Positions 59,018 through 64,000 of a stretch of DNA of 64,000 bases are shown piece by piece; the first letter of the stretch is position 1; each line of letters starts with the position of its first letter. A program made the translations under genes and the position numbers. Source of the DNA: Geodermatophilus tzadiensis (lineage in GTDB: Bacteria > Actinomycetota > Actinomycetes > Mycobacteriales > Geodermatophilaceae); assembly GCF_003002915.1 (NCBI RefSeq), contig NZ_PVTG01000002.1, positions 124,001 to 188,000 of the forward strand. The letters run 5' to 3'. The notes beneath the pieces are model-generated. The model was not told the origin of the DNA. It was given only the letters and a program-made list of their open reading frames with translations, and searched no databases.

Positions 59018-59941
59018 GTGCGCGGGATCGCCCTCGACGAGTTCGGCGGCCCCGAGGTCCTGAGCCTCCGCGACGACCTGCCCGACCCGCCGGTCGGCCC
59101 GGACACCGTGCTGGTGCGGGTGCACGCGAGCGCGGTCAACCCGGTCGACGTGCTCATCCGCGAGGGCGGCCTGGCCGGCGCGTTCCCGTACCACTTCCCG
59201 ATCGTCCCGGGCTGGGACGTCGCCGGGGTGGTCGAGGTGGCCGGCCCCGCGGTGACCGGCTTCGCCGCCGGCGACGAGGTGTACGGCTACGTCCGCCGCG
59301 ACGACGTCCAGTGGGGGACGGCGGCCGAGCTGGTGCCCGCCCCGCAGCGCTGCCTGGCGCGCAAGCCCTCGTCGCTGTCCTTCGCCGAGGCCGCCGGGGT
59401 GCCGCTGGCCGGCCTGACCGCCTACCAGGCGCTCACCGAGGCGCTCGAGGTGAGCGAGGGCGAGCGGCTGCTGGTGCACCGGGCGGCCGGCGGCGTCGGG
59501 TTCTTCGCGGTGCAGATCGCCGTCGCCCTCGGCGCGCACGTCATCGGCACCGCCAGCCCGCGCAACCACGGCTTCCTCACCGACGCCGGCGTCGCCGAGG
59601 TGCTCGACTACTCGGCCGGGCCGCTCAGCGGGCAGCTCACCGCACCGGTCGACGCCGTCCTCGACCTGGTCGGCGGCGACACCCTGGCCGACGCGCCGCA
59701 GCAGGTCCGCGACCCCGCGCGGATCGTCAGCGTCGCCGACCCCTCGGTGCGCCAGCTGGGCGGGCGCTACGTGTTCGTCCGGCCCGAGCACGAGCACCTC
59801 GAGGAGCTCGCCCGGATGGCCGACGCCGGCCAGCTGCGGGTGCCCGTGGCGCGGGCGTTCCCGCTGGAGCGCCTGGCCGAGGCGCACGAGCTGGTCTCCG
59901 GCGGGCACGTGCGCGGCAAGGTCGTGGTCACCCTCCGCTGA
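59018..59941 (+). CDS. NADP-dependent quinone-oxidoreductase-like protein (MDR, zinc-free)
   Basis: 307 residues; its GTG follows the smpB stop directly. VRGIALDEFGGPEVLSLRDD, VNPVDVLIREGGLAGAFPYH, VPGWDVAGVVEVAGPAV, the cofactor site LLVHRAAGGVGFFAVQIAVA and SGGHVRGKVVVTLR are family typical. No zinc ligands. It is the third member of this family in the window. The absence of a gap suggests it shares the smpB transcript, but a functional link is not evident. Confidence 0.85.
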   Translation: MRGIALDEFGGPEVLSLRDDLPDPPVGPDTVLVRVHASAVNPVDVLIREGGLAGAFPYHFPIVPGWDVAGVVEVAGPAVTGFAAGDEVYGYVRRDDVQWGTAAELVPAPQRCLARKPSSLSFAEAAGVPLAGLTAYQALTEALEVSEGERLLVHRAAGGVGFFAVQIAVALGAHVIGTASPRNHGFLTDAGVAEVLDYSAGPLSGQLTAPVDAVLDLVGGDTLADAPQQVRDPARIVSVADPSVRQLGGRYVFVRPEHEHLEELARMADAGQLRVPVARAFPLERLAEAHELVSGGHVRGKVVVTLR

Positions 59942-59948
59942 GCGGGCC

Positions 59949-59997
59949 CGGCGTGGCGGCCCGCTCCCCGGGCAGCGGCCTTCCGGGGAGCACGCCG
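59949..59997 (+). terminator. Two-part hairpin terminator
   Basis: Outer stem CGGCGTG (59949-59955) with CACGCCG (59991-59997), inner stem GCTCCCCGG (59963-59971) with CCGGGGAGC (59983-59991), directly after the smpB/oxidoreductase transcript and before the serine-hydrolase gene. The two stems share one base, so they may be alternatives. Confidence 0.5.
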
Positions 59998-60015
59998 TCG
60001 GAGCAGCCTGCCCGC

Positions 60016-61179
60016 ATGCCCGGGCCACGGCGTGCGCTGTCCCTGCTGGTCCCGCTGGTCACGGCGGTGGCGCTGACCGGTGTCCCGGCGACGGCGGTCG
60101 CCGACACCGCGCGGACGCCGGACACCGCGGAGCTGCAGGCCGCGCTGGGCGACCTCGTGCAGCAGCCCGGCGGCCCGCCCGGCGCGGTCGTGACGCTGGG
60201 CCGCGACGGGGACCTCGACGTCCTGACCGCCGGCGTCGCCGACCTCGCCACCGGGCGCCCGCCCGCGGCCGGGGACGCGATGCGGGTCGCCAGCGTGGCC
60301 AAGGCGTTCAACGCCGCCGCGGTGCTGGCCCTGGTGTCCCGCGGTGTGCTCACCCTGGACGACCCCGTCGGCACCTGGCGGCCGGACCTGCCACCGGCCT
60401 GGCAACCGGTCACCCTGCGCCAGCTGCTCGGGCACACCAGCGGCATCCCGGACTTCAGCCGCAGCGAGGCCTTCGCGGACGCGCTGCTGGCGTCGCTGCA
60501 GGACCCGCCGCCGCCGCGGGAGCTGCTCTCCTACGTCGAGGACGAGCCGCTGCTGTTCGCACCGGGCTCGGAGTACCGGTACTCGAACTCCGACAACGTC
60601 GTGGCCGGCCTCGTGGTCGAGGCGGTCACCGGCCGTCCCTACGCCGAGGCGCTGGCCGCGCTGGTGCTGCGGCCCGCCGGGCTCCGGGCCACGGGCCTCC
60701 CCGTCGGGTCGGACCTCCCGAGCCCGTACCTGCACGGCTACGACGTCTCCGAGCAGCCGCCCGAGGACGTGAGCACGGCGATCGCCGCGGGCTGGTCGTG
60801 GGCCTCCGGCGGGGTCGTGTCCACCCCGGCCGACCTCGCCCGGTTCATCGGCGCGCACGTCCGCGGCGACCTCACCGACCCGGCGACCCGCGACCAGCAG
60901 TCCACCTTCCGGCCGGGCTCGTCGGAGCCGCCCGGCCCGGGGGAGAACTCCGCCGGCCTCGGGGTGTTCCGGTACGACACCCGCTGCGGCACCGTCTTCG
61001 GCCACACCGGCAACACCGCCGGCTACACCCAGTTCGCCGCCGCCACCGCCGACGGCGCCCGCACGGTCACCGTCTCGGTCACCGGGCAGCTCACGCCGGG
61101 CAGTGCGCCGGAGCTGTTCCCGCGGCTGCGGGCCGTGTTCGAGCTGGCCACCTGCGCCGCCGTCGCCGGACACCGGTGA
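60016..61179 (+). CDS. Secreted serine hydrolase, class C beta-lactamase/D-Ala carboxypeptidase family
   Basis: 387 residues with an N-terminal signal peptide (PRRALSLLVPLVTAVALTGV, cut near ATAVADT). The active-site motifs of the family are present: SxxK in RVASVAKAFN, YxN in YRYSNSDNVVAG, and HTG in FGHTGNTAGYTQ. LGHTSGIPDF is also typical. It acts outside the cell, perhaps on peptidoglycan peptides or other esters/amides; true beta-lactamase activity is unlikely to be its main role. Confidence 0.88.
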   Translation: MPGPRRALSLLVPLVTAVALTGVPATAVADTARTPDTAELQAALGDLVQQPGGPPGAVVTLGRDGDLDVLTAGVADLATGRPPAAGDAMRVASVAKAFNAAAVLALVSRGVLTLDDPVGTWRPDLPPAWQPVTLRQLLGHTSGIPDFSRSEAFADALLASLQDPPPPRELLSYVEDEPLLFAPGSEYRYSNSDNVVAGLVVEAVTGRPYAEALAALVLRPAGLRATGLPVGSDLPSPYLHGYDVSEQPPEDVSTAIAAGWSWASGGVVSTPADLARFIGAHVRGDLTDPATRDQQSTFRPGSSEPPGPGENSAGLGVFRYDTRCGTVFGHTGNTAGYTQFAAATADGARTVTVSVTGQLTPGSAPELFPRLRAVFELATCAAVAGHR

Positions 61180-61213
61180 GCCCGGTCCCCGGGCCGGCGC
61201 TACGTTCGCTCGG

Positions 61214-62107
61214 GTGAGCTGCGATCCACCGGTCGACGACGCCGACGTCCCGCGGTTCTGGCGGGAACTGGGGCTGCCCGGCCTGGTCGACGTGCACGTG
61301 CACTTCCTCCCCGCCCCGGTGCAGGCGAAGGTGTGGGCCTACTTCGAGGCCGCCGAGACGCACTACGGCGCCGCGTGGCCGGTGCACTACCCGCTGCCCG
61401 AGGACGAGCGGCTCGCCGTCCTCTCCCGGCTCGGCGTGCGCGCCTTCCCGACGCTGCCCTACCCGCACAAGCCCGGGATGGCCGCCTGGCTCAACGACTG
61501 GTCGCACGACTTCGCCGCCGCCCACCCGCAGGTGCTGTCGTCGGCGACGTTCTTTCCCGAGCCCGAGGCGCCGCACTACGTGGCCGAGGCGCTCGACCGC
61601 GGCGTTCGGGTGTTCAAGGTGCACGTGCAGGTAGGCGCCTTCGACCCGCGCGACCCGCTGCTCGACCCGGTCTGGGCGCGGCTGGCCGAGACCGGGACAC
61701 CGGTGGTCATCCACTGCGGGTCCGGCCCGCTGCGCGGCGAGCACACCGGGCCGGCGCCGATGACCGGCCTGCTCGAGCGCCACCCGCGGCTGCAGCTGGT
61801 CATCGCCCACCTGGGCATGCCCGAGTACCGGGAGTTCCTCGACCTGGCCGAGCGGTACGAGCGGGTGCACCTGGACACCACCATGTTCGCCACCGACTTC
61901 ACCGAGCGGCTGATGCCCTTCGACCCCGGCGACCGGCCTCGGCTGGGCGCGCTGCGGGACCGGGTGCTGCTCGGCAGCGACTTCCCGTCCATCCCGTACC
62001 CCTACGCCGAGCAGCTCGCCGCGCTGGCGCGGCTGGACCTCGGTGACGACTGGCTGCGCGCGGTGCTGTGGCACAACGGCGCCCGGCTGTTCGGGGTGGC
62101 CGCGTGA
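61214..62107 (+). CDS. Amidohydrolase family (amidohydrolase 2) protein
   Basis: 297 residues, GTG start. TIM-barrel metal hydrolase: LVDVHVHFLPAPVQAKVWAY contains the HxH metal site; VFKVHVQVGAFDP, VVIHCGSGPLRGEHTG, LVIAHLGMPEYREFLDLAE and VLLGSDFPSIPYPYAEQLA supply further His and the catalytic Asp. The group includes decarboxylases and lactonases. Its stop overlaps the next gene by 4 bases. Confidence 0.85.
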   Translation: MSCDPPVDDADVPRFWRELGLPGLVDVHVHFLPAPVQAKVWAYFEAAETHYGAAWPVHYPLPEDERLAVLSRLGVRAFPTLPYPHKPGMAAWLNDWSHDFAAAHPQVLSSATFFPEPEAPHYVAEALDRGVRVFKVHVQVGAFDPRDPLLDPVWARLAETGTPVVIHCGSGPLRGEHTGPAPMTGLLERHPRLQLVIAHLGMPEYREFLDLAERYERVHLDTTMFATDFTERLMPFDPGDRPRLGALRDRVLLGSDFPSIPYPYAEQLAALARLDLGDDWLRAVLWHNGARLFGVAA

Positions 62108-62346
62108 GGCTCGCCGCCGGTCCGGCCCGCGGAGCCGGGCCCCAGCAGGTGCAGACCCACCTCGACCTCGAGGTCGACGACCTCGACGCGACCGGCGCGC
62201 TGGCCGAGGAGACCGGCGCCCGGCGGCTCGTCGGCTGCACCGAGCCGCACGAGGACGTCCGCGTCCACGCCGACCCGGACGGCCACCCGTTCCGCCTGCT
62301 CGTGCGACCGGAAAACGGGTCGCCGCCGTCCGGGGACGCCGCCTAG
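62104..62346 (+). CDS. Half-length VOC (glyoxalase-like) protein
   Basis: 80 residues from the GTG at 62104, which overlaps the amidohydrolase stop. QQVQTHLDLEVDDLDATGAL, AEETGARRLVGCTEP and VRVHADPDGHPFRLLVRP correspond to only the second beta-alpha-beta-beta-beta half of a VOC domain; members normally have two such modules. Two half-length copies could dimerise to form one site, or this is the remnant of a truncated gene. It is translationally coupled, which argues for a working protein. Confidence 0.6.
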   Translation: MRLAAGPARGAGPQQVQTHLDLEVDDLDATGALAEETGARRLVGCTEPHEDVRVHADPDGHPFRLLVRPENGSPPSGDAA

Positions 62347-62357
62347 CGTGTCCCGCC

Positions 62358-63374
62358 GTGCCCGACGTGCTGCCCGCCGACGTGACCGGCCTCCCCGACG
62401 GGCTGACCGCCCGCCCGCTCACCCTCGACGACGCCGCGGCCGCGGCCGACCTGCTCGCGGCCGCCGAGGCGGTCGACGACACCGGTGAGCACGAGGACGC
62501 CGGCGACCTGGCCGAGTGGTGGGGCCGCGAGCTCGTCGACCTGCCCCGCGACGGCCGCGCCGTGGTCACCGGCGACGGCACGCTGGTGGCCTGGGCGACG
62601 TCGATCTCCCAGCGGTCGGGCCGGGAGGCGCTGCGGGTCTGGGCCGAGGGCCGGGTGCACCCCGGCCGGCGCGGGCGCGGCATCGGGACGGCGCTGGTGG
62701 ACTGGCAGGTGCGCCGCGGCACCGAGCAGCACGCGGAGCTCGCCCCGCCCGGGCTGCCGGGCCGGCTGGTGGCCAGCGCCTGGCCGTCGATGACCCCGCT
62801 GGCGCGGCTGCTGGAGCGCCGCGGCTTCGCGGTCGAGCGGCTGTTCGCCTCGATGCAGCGCCCGCTCCACGACCTGCCCGCCGCCGGAGCGCCCGCGGGG
62901 ATCGAGCTGGTGCCCTTCACTTGGGACCGCGACGACGAGGTGCGCCGCGCGCACAACGCGGCGTTCACCGAGCACCACGGCTCCACCGAGCGCGACGAGA
63001 CGGCCTGGCGCACCTGGTTCACCGGCGTGAGGGCGTTCCGGCCCGACCTGTCGGTGCTGGCCCTGGCCGACGGCGCCGTCGCGGGGTACGCCCTCGGCTA
63101 CGTGTATGACGCCGACACCCGCGCGACCGGGGTCCGCACCCTCCACCTCGGCCAGATCGGCGTGCTGCCCGGCTCCCGCGGGCGGGGCGTGGCGGGCGCG
63201 ACCATCGCCGCCGCGCTGGCCGCGGCCGCGGCCGACGGCTGCGGGCGGGCCGCGCTCGACGTCGACACGGAGAACACCACCGGTGCGTTCGCGCTCTACG
63301 AGCGGGTCGGCTTCCGGGTGGCCCGCACCCACCACTCCTGGGCGTACCCGGTCCCGGCGCGGGGTGCTCGCTAG
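62358..63374 (+). CDS. Double-GNAT acetyltransferase
   Basis: 338 residues, GTG start, two tandem GNAT domains. The first (about 1-165) has WAEGRVHPGRRGRGIGTALV, the acetyl-CoA motif A; the second (about 170-338) has LGQIGVLPGSRGRGVAGATI and LDVDTENTTGAFALYERVGF. The layout is like that of mycothiol synthase MshD, but similarity alone does not prove that role; the substrate is left open. It lies 11 bases after the VOC-like gene. Confidence 0.82.
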   Translation: MPDVLPADVTGLPDGLTARPLTLDDAAAAADLLAAAEAVDDTGEHEDAGDLAEWWGRELVDLPRDGRAVVTGDGTLVAWATSISQRSGREALRVWAEGRVHPGRRGRGIGTALVDWQVRRGTEQHAELAPPGLPGRLVASAWPSMTPLARLLERRGFAVERLFASMQRPLHDLPAAGAPAGIELVPFTWDRDDEVRRAHNAAFTEHHGSTERDETAWRTWFTGVRAFRPDLSVLALADGAVAGYALGYVYDADTRATGVRTLHLGQIGVLPGSRGRGVAGATIAAALAAAAADGCGRAALDVDTENTTGAFALYERVGFRVARTHHSWAYPVPARGAR

Positions 63375-63383
63375 GGTCCCGGC

Positions 63384-64000
63384 ATGGTCAGCGTCGATCG
63401 GCCCGCGTCCCTGGACCCCGCCCTGGTCGGGCGCGTGCACCGCGCCGTCGAGCCGCTGCACAACCACGTGTACTTCGTGCCGGAGACCGAGGAGCACCTC
63501 ACCGCGGTCGGCCTGCGGCCGGGGCGGATGGTCTACTTCGCCGGCCGGGCGGCCGCCATGGGCGCGGTCGGCCCGGGCGTGGTGACGGCGACCTTCTCGA
63601 ACTTCTCCCCGGCGGTCGTCGCCCGGCACGTCCCGCGGGCGTGGACGCTGGCCGCCCCGGAGCAGGTGGTCACCGCGCGAGCCGCCGCCGCCCACGCCTC
63701 GCTGACCCGGCTGCTCGGCGGGGAGCGGGCCGCGGCCGCGCCGGAGGTGGCCGAGCTCGGCGACCTGCTCGCCGACGCCTGCTCGGTGCTGACCGCCGAG
63801 GGCCGCCCGCTCTACGCCGGCCACGCCGACCTGCCCTGGCCCGAGGACCCGGTCACCCGGCTCTGGCACGCCGCCACGCTGCTGCGCGAGTGGCGCGGCG
63901 ACGCGCACGTCGCCGTCCTGGTGCGGCACGGCCTGTCGGGCATGGAGGCGCTGCAGACCCACGTCGCCACCGGCCGGGCCTTCCTCGAGCCGGTCGCCCA
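63384..64000 (+). CDS. SCO6745 family protein, 3' end cut off
   Basis: The first 205 residues are visible and the gene runs past the window end. It is helical, with AVEPLHNHVYFVPETEEHLT, AVGLRPGRMVYFAGRAAAMG and AVGPGVVTATFSNFSPAVVA, the pattern of the actinobacterial SCO6745 family (sometimes described as helix-turn-helix-like), then DPVTRLWHAATLLREWRGDA and HVAVLVRHGLSGMEALQTHV. The function is not known. The ATG at 63384 follows the GNAT gene by 9 bases. Confidence 0.8.
   Translation, partial: MVSVDRPASLDPALVGRVHRAVEPLHNHVYFVPETEEHLTAVGLRPGRMVYFAGRAAAMGAVGPGVVTATFSNFSPAVVARHVPRAWTLAAPEQVVTARAAAAHASLTRLLGGERAAAAPEVAELGDLLADACSVLTAEGRPLYAGHADLPWPEDPVTRLWHAATLLREWRGDAHVAVLVRHGLSGMEALQTHVATGRAFLEPVA

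Noticed and set aside
59018-60015. ssrA (tmRNA) gene near smpB
   Set aside because: The bases downstream of smpB are fully occupied by an oxidoreductase gene and a hairpin; no tmRNA ends were seen.

Overview
This is a very GC-rich stretch of chromosome (roughly three quarters G+C, strong G/C at codon third positions, many GTG starts and 4-base GTGA/ATGA gene overlaps). Gene content and order point to a high-GC actinobacterium; I infer the Geodermatophilaceae (Geodermatophilus/Blastococcus/Modestobacter type). No rRNA, tRNA, CRISPR array, phage or complete insertion sequence was seen. About 64 protein genes cover nearly all of the window.

Layout. 1-5.8 kb: the end of glgC, then the conserved envelope-stress block O-methyltransferase, sigE, rseA (anti-sigma), htrA-like protease and tatB. 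5.9-7.4 kb: three small accessory genes. 7.4-12.7 kb: mrp, azlCD, a MerR regulator divergent from a DUF4188 gene, DUF1003 and a soluble MgtE-N/CBS protein. 12.7-17.2 kb: phzF-like, an EamA exporter, a CoA-ester lyase, a DUF4190 protein and an acyl-CoA dehydrogenase. 17.2-20.6 kb: a GT39-type membrane glycosyltransferase coupled to a GT2-GtrA fusion. 20.7-26.4 kb: an oxidoreductase, an EthD-like/TPP-enzyme pair and a large GGDEF-EAL protein. 26.4-28.5 kb: SnoaL-like and cupin genes, a 67-bp relic of a tad ATPase gene, and about 0.9 kb without a gene.

28.5-33.4 kb holds a three-gene, translationally coupled operon for an extracellular beta-glucan: a cellulose-synthase-like GT2 (cslA), a copper-radical oxidase (glxA) and a GH6 glycosidase. 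33.4-35.6 kb: an OsmC protein and an MHS-type transporter. 35.7-39.9 kb: a compact tad pilus/secretion cluster (cpaF, tadB, tadC, a pilin-like protein and two TadE-like proteins). 40.2-43.0 kb: a 944-residue fusion of a catalase-like domain with a plant-type fatty acid alpha-dioxygenase, probably an oxylipin enzyme. It overlaps tail to tail an ECF sigma factor, which is divergent from a TetR-like gene with a clear palindromic operator. 44.9-48.0 kb: a small membrane protein coupled to an 849-residue polytopic M48 metalloprotease, with no function I can name. 48.0-52.2 kb: a GntR-controlled catabolic set (KdgT-type permease, four-carbon acid sugar kinase, PdxA2-like dehydrogenase) for a D-threonate-like acid. 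52.4-64 kb: housekeeping genes (cutA, prfB, ftsE, ftsX, smpB) mixed with oxidoreductases, a serine hydrolase, an amidohydrolase, a half-length VOC protein, a double GNAT protein and a truncated SCO6745-family gene.

The most unusual items are the catalase/alpha-dioxygenase fusion, a Cys/His-rich insertion in GlxA, the M48 two-gene module, the displaced cpaF fragment, and three near-identical long palindromes between genes that look like a dispersed terminator-type repeat.
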